Below are positions 39,087-47,853 of a DNA stretch of 64,000 bases, one piece after another (position 1 is the first letter of the stretch; each line of letters starts with the position of its first letter). This DNA comes from Anthropogastromicrobium aceti (GTDB lineage Bacteria; Bacillota; Clostridia; Lachnospirales; Lachnospiraceae). The notes beneath the pieces are model-generated. The model was not told the DNA's origin. It did not search any database and saw only the letters and a program-made list of their open reading frames with translations. Position numbers and translations under genes: made by a program. Location: the NCBI RefSeq assembly GCF_025567095.1, contig NZ_JAOQJH010000007.1; one strand, given 5' to 3'.

Positions 39087-40295
39087 ATGGAAAAGAAAAC
39101 AAAATTTAAGAGAAGAATGTTTGCCGTCGCAGCAATAGTGGGAATGGGCATGACAATGACACAGATTGCATTTGGAAAAGAAAGTTTTAATGCAGAAAAT
39201 GGAGGGCTTAACTATGTGCTTCCAGCTGATAATGGATATTATTTCTTGTGTGGTGGTCATTTATATTTTTGGAATGGTGATGTTACAAAACAGGCTGTGC
39301 CATTGTGTAGTCGTCCTAATTGCAGTCATACAACAGAGGATTGCGTTGCGATGATTCGAGATGCATCTCGAAAAATGTACGAAGTAGATGATGGATTCTA
39401 TGTGCTTTCTACATGGCCAAGAGAGGATTCAAGGACCGGGGAAAAGATGATGCCAATATGGAGAGTGGAAAAGGATGGGTCAGGTAAGGAGATTATAGCA
39501 GAAATTCCAGAGGCAGGTTCGGTAAACTATACGATATTTCAAGACAAGATTTACTATACCATGGAAGATGCACAGGAAGATGGAAATTATCAGTTTTCGA
39601 TATGGCAGATGTCATTAGACGGAAAGGATAACAAACAGATTTGGCAAAGTGATTTGTATAGTGGATATATAGATACGTTGCAGGGAATCGGAGATTGGTT
39701 ATATGTAAGTGAGAATGGATGTGAAGAAATTATTGACTGGACAAATGAGGACAACATTGACTTTGAGAAATTGCCTATGCGAACAAATTTATATTTGTAT
39801 CAGCCACAAGCAGAGGAATGGATAACGAATCCTGATGAGTATAAGAAGGAAGATGTTTTATTAAGCATTCAGAATATTTATCAGGATGAAATTTATTTGA
39901 CTTACTATGATTCAAAGGCGGAGATTCGTAAAGTATGGGAAAAAGGCTTTGATCTGGAGGATGAAGCTGAATTTGTAGGAGAGTTCCCTAGAAAGGTATA
40001 TAAATGGGATGATTTGTATGGATATACATGGCCAGATCGTAATAATGAGAATGAAAATTGGTTTGAAATTTATGATCACAATGGAACGTTTGTGCAGAAA
40101 ATTGATTTGTATCCGTATGATGATGTGGATATCGTAAGTGCAGATGAAAAGTATGCTTTTGTATACTGGGAGCAGGTACAAGATAATGTTTCACAGGACG
40201 TAATAGGTGTGATTGAACGCGATAAAATTGCAACACAGGAAGCTACGCTAATTCAGTTGACTAAGGGAATGAATGGAAATTCTTTTGAACGCTGA
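39087..40295 (+). CDS. Secreted beta-propeller-like protein (DUF5050-like) with Cys/His motif
   Basis: 402 residues. A signal peptide (MEKKTKFKRR, hydrophobic core to about residue 30) precedes a repetitive Tyr/Trp-rich body with recurring DGFYVLS, DKIYYTM, DWLYVSE, DEIYLTYY blades, as in DUF5050/propeller proteins. Near residue 72 is the motif CSRPNCSHTTEDC, found in similar clostridial proteins and plausible as a metal site. AAAAGGAG precedes the ATG. It lies between two ABC export modules; role unknown, perhaps a surface sensor or partner of the exporter. Confidence 0.7.
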   Translation: MEKKTKFKRRMFAVAAIVGMGMTMTQIAFGKESFNAENGGLNYVLPADNGYYFLCGGHLYFWNGDVTKQAVPLCSRPNCSHTTEDCVAMIRDASRKMYEVDDGFYVLSTWPREDSRTGEKMMPIWRVEKDGSGKEIIAEIPEAGSVNYTIFQDKIYYTMEDAQEDGNYQFSIWQMSLDGKDNKQIWQSDLYSGYIDTLQGIGDWLYVSENGCEEIIDWTNEDNIDFEKLPMRTNLYLYQPQAEEWITNPDEYKKEDVLLSIQNIYQDEIYLTYYDSKAEIRKVWEKGFDLEDEAEFVGEFPRKVYKWDDLYGYTWPDRNNENENWFEIYDHNGTFVQKIDLYPYDDVDIVSADEKYAFVYWEQVQDNVSQDVIGVIERDKIATQEATLIQLTKGMNGNSFER

Positions 40296-40346
40296 TTGGT
40301 AGGTGTTTGATTATGGATTACAAGGGCAGAGAGGTGATGGAGAAAA

Positions 40347-42731
40347 ATGATAAGAGCGGAATGGAAAAAGCTTCTGCGTCAAAGATGGTTGATCGGAATT
40401 GCGATATTGCTTATTTTTGTAGATGTTGGTCTATTTCTTAATACTCAGTATACAGAGAAGAAAGATCGTGTGGCAGCGGTTCCTCTTTTTGCAAAGTATC
40501 AGAAAGAAACCGCGAATATGACAAATGAGCAGGCACAGGAATGTTTGACTGATCAGCTAAATATGCTTTCTAATTTTCAGTTTGTGCAGATTGCGTTGAA
40601 TGAGGAAGTGGATGAGGGGCTTCTGCAAGGGTTTGTGGAGGAGAATCCAAATATCTTGGACGAATATCGACAGGCTGGATATGAGGAGAATCCACTGGCG
40701 CTTACGACAAAAATACAGGTAATATCAGAACTTCTTGAACAATATCAAAATGTCAGCGGGTATCAGGCGTATTTGGAATCCATTCAGGCACAGTATAAAC
40801 AGATGAAGGACAGTTCGTTTTATGAAGGACGTCCGTATGCGGAAGCACAGGGCAAAAAGACGGTAGAAGATTTTGCAAAGCTACAGGGAACGAAACTTGA
40901 AATTGGTATGAACTGGGGCGTGGAAGCACTGATGGAGGAACAAATCTCATCAGTAATTCTTATTTTACTGGCACTCGGTATTTGTATTGTCTTGGTATCT
41001 CAGGATCGCACATATGATATGTTTGGGTTGCTTAGAAGCTGTAGACGTGGACATGGCTATCTGATTGTTGCCAAATTTGCAACAGCGCTGACAGCGGTTT
41101 TACTTTTTGGAATTGTTATGTATGGGAGTCAAGTTGCAATCGCGTGGAAGCTGTATGGAATGGGAAATTTAAATCGTCCGATGCAGTCTGTCAATTTATT
41201 AAATGAAAGTGCAAGACAACTGACAGTGGGCGGCTATCTGCTCGACTATTATCTGAGACATTTAATTGCAGTGCTTGTCTTGACGGCATTCATGCTATGC
41301 TTATTCTTATCGGTTTATTCGACAATGACGGTGTTGGCGGTAGTCGGTATTTGCGCGGTGCTGTGCGCTGTGGGCTATTGGAAGGTATCGGAGATCGCAG
41401 CAAACTCGTGGATTCATTTTTTAAATCCAGTTGCCTGGTTTTTGAGTTCGCAATTATATGAAAGTTATTGGAATATAAATTTGTTCGGAAAACCGGTGAA
41501 TGCGTTGACAGCGAATAGCTGCTTTCAGCTTGTAGTGGTAATTGGCTGTGTAGCAGACAGTGGTCTTCTAGGAAGACGGATTCCGGGAAAGCTAAGAGTC
41601 GCATCAGGGCAAATTCAAAAGTGGATTGAAGCCGCAAGGGAACGACTCTGGTATCCATCCAGTGTAGTCGGTCAGGAATGGCGAAAACAGCTGATAAAAA
41701 ATGGCATAGTGTGGATGATGATAATAGTGGCAATCCTTTTGGTATACGGTATGCGAACAACACCAGTGACAGTAGGGCAGACCGAGAAAATTTACCATGA
41801 ATATGCGAAAAAATATGAGGGGATTGCAGACCAGACGCTGATAGAAGCATTGCAGCAGGAAAAGGAGCAATTTGATAAACTAAGGCAGCGTCAGGCCGAA
41901 TTAACTGAAAAATGGAAGAAAAAGGAAGTTTCAAACGAGCAGTATGCGTCAATTAGTGCGATGATTGATCATATGCTGCAAAATGAAGCAGGACTGACGC
42001 GTGCAATTGAACAGGCAGATACATTGGTAAATTGGAGCGAAGCACATGATCTTCAGCTGTTTTTCACGGATGACAGTATTGGGCGTTACCTGTTTGAAAA
42101 TGCCAGTATGGATCAGTATCGAGGCGCTGTATTGCTTTTTGCAGTAATCGTATTACTGAGTGGTATTTTCCCGGGAGAGCGCAAAAATGAGATGCAAAAT
42201 ATGCTTCTCTGTACGAAAAATGGACGGCGTCCGCTGTTTGTAGCAAAATATGTGTTGGGCGTCGTGATTGCATGTATCGTGTCAGGTGGATTTACTGTGA
42301 TTCATTTGTTTTCTGCATCAAAGATGTATGACTTTTCTTTATGGAAGGTTCCGCTACAAAGCATTCGTCAGGCGCAAGTAATAGATGTACAGTTGTCCGT
42401 GCGTGGATATTTGGTGTGGACGTCGGTGATGCAGATGATGGGTGTGGTCTGTGCAGCGGTTAGTTTTTTGTCGATTTCTGTGCGGATGAAGAACCGGCTG
42501 TATGCGGTGTTAGTGGGAGCTGTACTGTTTGTTCTTCCAGTAGTAATTAGTGGAGCAGGGTTGTCAAACATATTTGATCTTTGGTTTGCAAAGGTATTTC
42601 TGTTTGGAACGCAGACATTGAAACAAGGCTTTGGGGAACAGATTGGATATCTAATTTTGCTTGTAGCAGTGGCATCTGTTTTTACAGCAGACGCGTGGCG
42701 CGCATATCAGAGAAAAAGGAGAGCAAGATGA
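40347..42731 (+). CDS. Large ABC-2-type permease (export module B)
   Basis: 794 residues built from two similar halves, each starting with a basic segment and a membrane helix (MIRAEWKKLLRQRWLIGIAI at the start; VVGQEWRKQLIKNGIVWM near 440), a long extracytoplasmic coiled-coil-like domain, then about five helices. This duplicated layout is known among ABC-2 permeases that export peptides or act in lantibiotic-type immunity. The ATG follows GGTGATGGAG. Its stop overlaps the start of the next ATPase gene (ATGATGA), so the pair formed one transporter before the ATPase was truncated. Confidence 0.75.
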   Translation: MIRAEWKKLLRQRWLIGIAILLIFVDVGLFLNTQYTEKKDRVAAVPLFAKYQKETANMTNEQAQECLTDQLNMLSNFQFVQIALNEEVDEGLLQGFVEENPNILDEYRQAGYEENPLALTTKIQVISELLEQYQNVSGYQAYLESIQAQYKQMKDSSFYEGRPYAEAQGKKTVEDFAKLQGTKLEIGMNWGVEALMEEQISSVILILLALGICIVLVSQDRTYDMFGLLRSCRRGHGYLIVAKFATALTAVLLFGIVMYGSQVAIAWKLYGMGNLNRPMQSVNLLNESARQLTVGGYLLDYYLRHLIAVLVLTAFMLCLFLSVYSTMTVLAVVGICAVLCAVGYWKVSEIAANSWIHFLNPVAWFLSSQLYESYWNINLFGKPVNALTANSCFQLVVVIGCVADSGLLGRRIPGKLRVASGQIQKWIEAARERLWYPSSVVGQEWRKQLIKNGIVWMMIIVAILLVYGMRTTPVTVGQTEKIYHEYAKKYEGIADQTLIEALQQEKEQFDKLRQRQAELTEKWKKKEVSNEQYASISAMIDHMLQNEAGLTRAIEQADTLVNWSEAHDLQLFFTDDSIGRYLFENASMDQYRGAVLLFAVIVLLSGIFPGERKNEMQNMLLCTKNGRRPLFVAKYVLGVVIACIVSGGFTVIHLFSASKMYDFSLWKVPLQSIRQAQVIDVQLSVRGYLVWTSVMQMMGVVCAAVSFLSISVRMKNRLYAVLVGAVLFVLPVVISGAGLSNIFDLWFAKVFLFGTQTLKQGFGEQIGYLILLVAVASVFTADAWRAYQRKRRAR

Positions 42732-43213
42732 TGAAACTGGAATTAAAAAATCTGACAAAAAGCTATGAAAAAGGAAAAATAGCGCTCGATCATTTTTCGG
42801 CAGCGCTTGAGCCGGGCGTTTATGGTTTACTTGGACCAAATGGGGCTGGAAAATCGACCTTAATGAACCTGATTACGCAAAATTTAGAGCCGGATGAGGG
42901 TGAAATATTGGTAAACGGTATTAGCGCGACCAAAATGGGCGCTTCTTACCGTGATGTGCTTGGTTACATGCCACAACAGCAGGGTCTATATGATCGTTTT
43001 TCTGCGCTAGAATTTTTGCGCTATTTTGCATCATTAAAAGGACTGAAGGCAAAGGAGTCGAGGAAACGAATTGAGGAATTGCTTGAAGTTGTAAATCTGA
43101 CTAAGGCAAGAAATCGAAAACTGGGCGGATTTTCTGGCGGTATGAAGCAGCGTGTGTTGCTTGCGCAGGCATTACTAAACGAACCACAGATTTTGATACT
43201 GGATGTAAAATGA
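42728..43213 (+). pseudogene. Truncated ABC transporter ATPase (export module B), cut at Walker B
   Basis: 161 residues remain. Walker A GPNGAGKST, Q-loop GYMPQQQG and the signature FSGGMKQR are intact, but Walker B ILILD is followed by VK and a stop instead of EPT. The catalytic Glu, D-loop, switch His and the whole C-terminal part (roughly 130 residues in relatives) are absent, and no continuation is found in other frames downstream. The break coincides with a change to mobile-element sequence. The protein is almost surely inactive, so module B permease has no obvious ATPase in the window. Confidence 0.85.
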
Positions 43214-43238
43214 GGTATAGATGGTAGGCGTGTATAGA

Positions 43239-43313
43239 GTGTATCCAGTTTACTCTTAGAGGAAAATAGGTACATGATACACAGATAATGGAAAAGAATG
43301 TGTATCTAGTTGA
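43239..43313 (+). repeat. GTGTATC repeats near the element's left end
   Basis: Two direct copies, GTGTATCCAGTT at 43239 and GTGTATCTAGTT at 43300, and one inverted GATACAC at 43276-43282, lie within 110 bases of the inferred left boundary. Their spacing suits arm-type integrase binding sites, but this is inferred from position only. The rest of 43214-43499 holds no gene. Confidence 0.45.
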
Positions 43314-43499
43314 ATATAGAAGCAGGTAGTAGGTATGAAAGAATAGGATTCTTCCATGCCGTTTTTTATTATAGAGAAAGAACAGATTGCACAGTATTGA
43401 CCAGGTCATTTCAGTAGATCTGCTGAATAGCTTTCTTCCAGAAGTGTGGTATAGTCTTGTGCTTGGAACAGGGAAACGATACAGAAAGGAGAAAACGAT

Positions 43500-44108
43500 A
43501 TGTCAGTACAGCCAGATATCATCTGGAACGAGCAATGTCTGGGGATACGGATAGGAGAACAGGTATGTATCTATCTGAAAAAGCATAATGCGGAATACCA
43601 GAGACTGCAAAAGAAAATACTGGAATTTACAGAAAAGTATCCAGTGATAGAAACATTTATGGAGACGAATCAGTCAATCAGCCTAACGGAAGAAGAGCAT
43701 AAGGCAGTACATCGATATTTCCAACTGGAGAGCGAAAAGGAAATGATAGAAGAAGAGTACCATTTTTATATGGGACAGGCTCAAATGATTTCTTATGGAG
43801 CTATGCTGGGGAAAATAAAAAAAGCAATACTGGGAAAGGATGACGGTGACACACAGAAACTGCTGGAATTGCTGCTGGATACCTGGATTGATGAGATCGA
43901 AGAACAGCTGAAAGAAAATATAGCGTACCAGGGAATGCTGGAAAAAATATCAAAATATGAAGAACAGGTTCAGACAATGGGATTAGCAAAAGAAAAGCGA
44001 AAAACGATAGACGCATATGTTACTGAAGTCAGTGAAAGATGGATATTATATGCGGAATCTTTATATCAGGCCGGTATGCAGAAAATCTTAGAACTACTGA
44101 ATCTGTAA
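43500..44108 (+). CDS. Hypothetical alpha-helical protein (202 aa)
   Basis: 202 residues, soluble, almost entirely helical by composition, with heptad-like Leu/Ile/Glu/Lys stretches that suggest coiled coils (about 25-60 and 125-170). No family is recognised. AGAAAGGAG precedes the ATG. It is convergent with the XRE regulator gene, sharing the terminator between them. Proteins of this size often accompany repressors at element ends, but no function is assigned. Confidence 0.6.
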   Translation: MSVQPDIIWNEQCLGIRIGEQVCIYLKKHNAEYQRLQKKILEFTEKYPVIETFMETNQSISLTEEEHKAVHRYFQLESEKEMIEEEYHFYMGQAQMISYGAMLGKIKKAILGKDDGDTQKLLELLLDTWIDEIEEQLKENIAYQGMLEKISKYEEQVQTMGLAKEKRKTIDAYVTEVSERWILYAESLYQAGMQKILELLNL

Positions 44109-44120
44109 TAAGGACGGATA

Positions 44121-44152
44121 AAATGGGGAAGCACGATTGAACTTCCCCATTT
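44121..44152 (+). terminator. Bidirectional terminator between convergent genes
   Basis: AAATGGGGAAG/CTTCCCCATTT forms an 11-base stem with a ten-base loop between the convergent 202-aa and XRE genes. Confidence 0.75.
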
Positions 44153-44159
44153 GTCACTT

Positions 44160-44411
44160 CTATTCGTCTTTGCCATCAATGAGAAATATGTATGAAACCT
44201 GAAAGATTTCAGCAATGGCTTTTAATTCAAGATCAGTGACATAACGCTTGTTTGTTTCGATTCTGGTGATTACATTTTTATCCATATCGTAACCAGCTAA
44301 CTGGAGTTTATAGGCAAGATCACGCTGAGACATATTGTGAGTCCTGCGAAGCTCAATCAACCGTTGGCTGATCAGATTCTTCTCACCAGACTGTGTCCTT
44401 GGCTTTGGCAT
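44160..44411 (-). CDS. XRE-family transcriptional regulator
   Basis: 83 residues, a single Cro/CI helix-turn-helix: LISQRLIELRRTHNMSQRDLAYKL with the recognition-helix segment KNVITRIETNKR, then LKAIAEIFQVS. The start at 44411 has GAGGAAGAG upstream; the longer frame runs into the divergent control region and is not used. It probably represses the divergent gene at 44543 through the TTGTCTCACTTTT repeats. Likely an element maintenance or immunity repressor. Confidence 0.88.
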   Translation of the reverse strand: MPKPRTQSGEKNLISQRLIELRRTHNMSQRDLAYKLQLAGYDMDKNVITRIETNKRYVTDLELKAIAEIFQVSYIFLIDGKDE

Positions 44412-44444
44412 TTTAAATCTCTTCCTCTCTGGTAAAAGGATGGC

Positions 44445-44519
44445 TTGTCTCACTTTTTGCACCATCTGTATTGATTTTAACGATTGGACAAGGTAGAATC
44501 GGTTGTAAAAGTGAGACAA
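44445..44519 (+). promoter_or_regulatory. Divergent promoter with inverted-repeat operator
   Basis: TTGTCTCACTTTT (44445-44457) and AAAAGTGAGACAA (44507-44519) form a perfect 13-base inverted repeat, bracketing a plus-strand promoter TTGATT (44471-44476), 17 bases, TAGAAT (44494-44499). The layout suits binding of the divergently encoded XRE protein at both arms. Confidence 0.65.
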
Positions 44520-44542
44520 AGTAGAAGAGAAGGGAGAAATAT

Positions 44543-44887
44543 ATGGAGCAGGCAAAGATAGAACAGCTTGCATTTTTATATCTATGCAGCGAGCATGATA
44601 AAAGGTTATTGCTGAAAAAAGAAAAAATGCCGTTAGCTGATTTTGACAGGTTGACCTACTTGATTTACCATTTTGGTTTTAAGGAATACCATATAAAAGT
44701 GTGGATGGAATTTGCAGGAGAGTTCAAAAAGGAATGGGATTGTCTGGAAGCACTTCAGGAAATGGGGGGCTGTGTTGGAAACATAGGAAATACAGAATCA
44801 GAAATTAGCTTGCATAAAATGTGGATGCAGAATTTTTGTAAAAATGCACCCAAAGAAAGCAGAGAGTGGATTCAAAAATTGAATTAA
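44543..44887 (+). CDS. Hypothetical protein (114 aa) under XRE-type control
   Basis: 114 residues, soluble, helical, with several Trp and Cys (FKKEWDCLEALQEMGGCVG). No family is recognised. AAGGGAG precedes the ATG. It starts just beyond the operator-promoter region shared with the XRE gene, so it is a likely direct target of that repressor. Confidence 0.6.
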   Translation: MEQAKIEQLAFLYLCSEHDKRLLLKKEKMPLADFDRLTYLIYHFGFKEYHIKVWMEFAGEFKKEWDCLEALQEMGGCVGNIGNTESEISLHKMWMQNFCKNAPKESREWIQKLN

Positions 44888-44989
44888 AATATGCAGTAGA
44901 ACATTTTTGTGATATCATTATCAATAGAGCAGATTTGTATTTTATGAATTTGTAAAAGAATAATGAAGCGAAAAGGTGTGAAGCTAATT

Positions 44990-46318
44990 ATGAGTGAATA
45001 TGCAGATATAGTAATTGGAAATTTATCATTACATTGGTTTAGAAACTATTTGGATAGCAAAATCGTTAGTCTGTTTTTTTCAAAAAATGACCTTATTGTA
45101 GTAAATAATTGTAATATAGACGATGATGATAAAGATGCCGGAACATACACTAAATATATGTATAGGACGACTGTTCGGCGTGCAAAAGAACGCTTAGATG
45201 CACAGGGATTTGGACTTAATAATTTTGAAAAAATATTTAATGATGAAATGGTTCAAGCAGTAGACTACTCATCTTTTTTGTATCATTTACAGGGAGATTA
45301 TGATGAAGAGGACAAGAATAATGAAATTCGGATTAAGAAAAATGTTTCATTAAAAAAATGGAAAAATGCAATGAAAAAAATTGTTTCTTATGAACTTGCA
45401 AATGGAAACATACAATTTGGAGGAACACTTTCAGAGGTTAATATTACAACAGAGTGTGACAAAGTTATATTTTATTCTTTGAAAGATGAGGATAGCGAAT
45501 CATTTTATGCTTTAAATCCTGAAATAATCAATTATAAATATGTATACAGACTTATACTAGAATATTGTGCAAATGATATGGAGATAATATTGGATTTCTC
45601 AAATTTGGATAATTGGGCAGATGATTGTATTCCCAAAGCACTAGCAGCGACAGAGAACGTTTCAAAAACAATTGTTCTTGTTGAAGGGTCAAGCGATAAA
45701 GATATTTTAGAATTTGCGATGTCACAGTTATATCCTCATCTTTCAGATTTATTTTATTTTATGGATTTCAGTGATGAATCTGGTGGAAAAAGAGATGGAG
45801 GAACATCATATGTAATAAAAAATCTTAAAACTTTTTATTTTTCAAAAATTAGAGCAAATTTTATTGCAATTTTTGATAATGATGCAGAGGGATATTCTAG
45901 TAAATGCTCATTATTAAATGAAATAAAAAACTGGCCGGCAAATTTTAGAATATTATTATATCCAGAAATTACAATGTTTCATAAATACCCAACTATTGCA
46001 CCTAATGGGAAAATTGTGCCTGATGACATTAACAAGAAAGCTGCTTCTATTGAATTGTATTTGCCAGATTCCATTATAAAAACTGGTGGGAACTATTATC
46101 CAATTGAATGGGAATCGAGAAAACGAATACGAAATAAAAATAATGTTGAAGAAGCATTATATCAAGGAGTGATTTCTTATAAAGATGATATAAAGCATAA
46201 GTTTCATGAAATGCGTAATAAAATTGAGAGAGGTGATGAAGTTTTTAAAACAGAAGAATGGAAAAATATGAAAAAATTACTAGAAACAATAGTATTCGCT
46301 TTTAATAACGAACAATAA
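44990..46318 (+). CDS. HEPN/Toprim-associated protein, candidate defence gene
   Basis: About 442 residues. The N-terminal 200 residues begin SEYADIVIGNLSLHWFRNYLD, matching my recollection of the HEPN/Toprim N-terminal domain type. The second half carries a Toprim domain with the Glu motif VLVEGSSDKDI (about 230-240) and the DxD motif FIAIFDNDAEG (about 294-304). Toprim domains bind metal and cut or join nucleic acids, and such fusions occur in phage-defence genes. The start at 44990 is chosen for the domain beginning; an ATG nine codons earlier is also possible. It is strongly AT-rich relative to its neighbours and stands alone, suggesting a separate acquisition. No catalytic HEPN RxxxxH was confirmed. 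Confidence 0.7.
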   Translation: MSEYADIVIGNLSLHWFRNYLDSKIVSLFFSKNDLIVVNNCNIDDDDKDAGTYTKYMYRTTVRRAKERLDAQGFGLNNFEKIFNDEMVQAVDYSSFLYHLQGDYDEEDKNNEIRIKKNVSLKKWKNAMKKIVSYELANGNIQFGGTLSEVNITTECDKVIFYSLKDEDSESFYALNPEIINYKYVYRLILEYCANDMEIILDFSNLDNWADDCIPKALAATENVSKTIVLVEGSSDKDILEFAMSQLYPHLSDLFYFMDFSDESGGKRDGGTSYVIKNLKTFYFSKIRANFIAIFDNDAEGYSSKCSLLNEIKNWPANFRILLYPEITMFHKYPTIAPNGKIVPDDINKKAASIELYLPDSIIKTGGNYYPIEWESRKRIRNKNNVEEALYQGVISYKDDIKHKFHEMRNKIERGDEVFKTEEWKNMKKLLETIVFAFNNEQ

Positions 46319-46347
46319 ATAGCAACGTAAACTAATGCAAATATCAT

Positions 46348-46378
46348 GGGCAGGGCTCTTCGGGGTTCTGCCCTTTTT
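46348..46378 (+). terminator. Intrinsic terminator upstream of parM
   Basis: GGGCAG/CTGCCC stem with a structured TTCG-containing loop followed by five T. It isolates the HEPN/Toprim gene from the par operon. Confidence 0.85.
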
Positions 46379-46448
46379 CTTTTTCCAGACCAAAAGACCA
46401 CCTGCTGGAAAAGAACAAGAAAAACCTGAAAGGATGTGGTGACTTATC

Positions 46449-47354
46449 ATTATAGGAATCGATCATGGATATTATGCCATCAAAACTCCCCATGTGTGTT
46501 TCCCGACTGGACTGACCGGGTACGATTATGAGCCGTATACCATGCAGAATGTCCTGCAGTACAATGGGAAATTTTATGTGTGTGGAACTGGGCGGCAGAC
46601 GCTGGTGAGAAGCAAGACTTCCAATGACAATTATTATCTTTTGACAATGGCAGCCATTGCACAGGAGATCCGCTACCGCCGGGGAGAGAGGAAAACAGAT
46701 GTGGTTCTGGCAGCCGGCCTCCCACTGGCAAGTTTTGGCAGGGAGAAAAAAGGGTTCCGGGAATATCTGTTTCGGAAAGAGCAGCCTCTGCGTTTCCGGT
46801 ACGAGGATGAGAGCTATGAGATCCGGATTCAGGATGTAAAACTGTTCCCACAGGGATACTCTGCCCTGGCTCTTCACCCGGAATGTGTTCGGGACGAGCC
46901 TTCTGTTCTTCTCGCAGATATCGGTGGCTGGACCGTAGACCTGATGCGGCTGGACAACAGTGTTCCAAATGCCGCTACCTGCCGCAGCCTGGAACTTGGT
47001 GTGATCCGGTGTGTGGATGAGATCACCGAGCAGGTACGCAGAAATACCGGACTGTCTGTAACGGATATTCAGATCGAACGTGTTCTGAACGGCCAGAGCT
47101 GCAGCATGGACCCGGCCGCAAAAGAAATCATTGTCCGGCAGGGAAGGCTCTACACGGAGAAAATACTGTCTGCAATTATGGAAGCCGGGTTCGATCTGAA
47201 GGCAATTCCGTCCGTGATCATGGGCGGCGGAGCCAGCATTCTGAAACGGCACGTGACACCGCAGGACAGGCTGTGTCGGCAGATTTACCTGACAGACATA
47301 CACGCCAATGCTTCCGGCTATGAGCGGATTGTGGGGCAGATGTGCGCGAAGTAA
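46449..47354 (+). CDS. parM: ParM/StbA-type plasmid-segregation actin homologue
   Basis: About 301 residues. Actin-fold motifs: phosphate-1 IIGIDHGYYAIKT at the very start, phosphate-2 DIGGWTVDL (about 158), adenosine motif MGGGAS (about 258). It polymerises to segregate DNA together with ParR, encoded next and overlapping. The start is problematic: the conserved N-terminus lies upstream of the first in-frame GTG (46494), and the only upstream in-frame ATG (46434, with AAAGG before it) is followed two codons later by TGA. Initiation at ATC/ATT (46446/46449), possibly by reinitiation after that mini-frame, or a debilitating mutation, are the options. The start given is an estimate. Confidence 0.82.
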   Translation: MIGIDHGYYAIKTPHVCFPTGLTGYDYEPYTMQNVLQYNGKFYVCGTGRQTLVRSKTSNDNYYLLTMAAIAQEIRYRRGERKTDVVLAAGLPLASFGREKKGFREYLFRKEQPLRFRYEDESYEIRIQDVKLFPQGYSALALHPECVRDEPSVLLADIGGWTVDLMRLDNSVPNAATCRSLELGVIRCVDEITEQVRRNTGLSVTDIQIERVLNGQSCSMDPAAKEIIVRQGRLYTEKILSAIMEAGFDLKAIPSVIMGGGASILKRHVTPQDRLCRQIYLTDIHANASGYERIVGQMCAK

Positions 47355-47635
47355 AGAGACCCGTTTTCTCGTTCCGCCTGAACCTTGATAACCCAGATCA
47401 CAAAAAGGCATGGGAGATCCTGCAAAGTGTTCCAGATGGACAGAAGAGCAGCTATCTTGTTCAGGTGATTTTAAAAGATCAGGAAAACAACCAGCTGGAG
47501 AAAAGCATCCGGCAGGCAATCCGGGAAGAACTGGCAGGTGTTTCCATTTCTGGCTCCGGGGAGAGGGTTTCAAAAAAGGAAGAAATCCCGTCCCAGATGC
47601 TGGATTTTCTCTCCGGGCTTGAGGATGCATTCTGA
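47342..47635 (+). CDS. ParR-like centromere-binding partner of ParM
   Basis: 97 residues with a GTG start overlapping the parM end by 13 bases. The N-terminal VFSFRLNLDNPDHKKAWEIL and YLVQVILKDQE pattern fits a ribbon-helix-helix DNA-binding domain; the C-terminal part is acidic and ends SQMLDFLSGLEDAF, like the ParM-contacting tail of ParR proteins. It would bind a parC repeat site and connect it to ParM filaments. Confidence 0.75.
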   Translation: MREVKRPVFSFRLNLDNPDHKKAWEILQSVPDGQKSSYLVQVILKDQENNQLEKSIRQAIREELAGVSISGSGERVSKKEEIPSQMLDFLSGLEDAF

Positions 47636-47718
47636 AAAAGTCAAGTCTTTCCTGGTGATAAAATAGCCAAATTTCAAGCAGTCAAATTAGTATAAATCAC
47701 GGATTTTTGAAAGGGGTG

Positions 47719-47829
47719 ATGCCTATTGAATGTTATTGGATCTGCATCCTTTGGGAGCTTTTGAGAGCCTCATATTCGTTGGGTATTGTGAATAGCTTTC
47801 TGTCACGTTTTAGGGTATGTTGTATGTAG
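47719..47829 (+). CDS. Possible 36-aa leader peptide/small protein
   Basis: A short open frame, MPIECYWICILWELL..., Cys- and Trp-rich and hydrophobic, preceded by AAAGGGG at close distance. It ends 24 bases before the next gene. It may be a leader controlling the RHH gene or a small membrane peptide. Support is the ribosome site and composition only. Confidence 0.35.
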   Translation: MPIECYWICILWELLRASYSLGIVNSFLSRFRVCCM

Positions 47830-47853
47830 AAAAAAGAAAGGAGAACGAACACA

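Noticed and set aside
40313..40440. Short open frame MDYKGREVMEKND... overlapping the large permease start
   Set aside because: It is in another frame of the permease gene, lacks a good ribosome site and looks like coincidence.
46344..47630. 428-codon minus-strand open frame
   Set aside because: It is antisense to parM and parR, whose actin-fold and RHH motifs are clear; its translation is low-complexity Pro/His/Ser-rich without domains. A GC-rich shadow frame.
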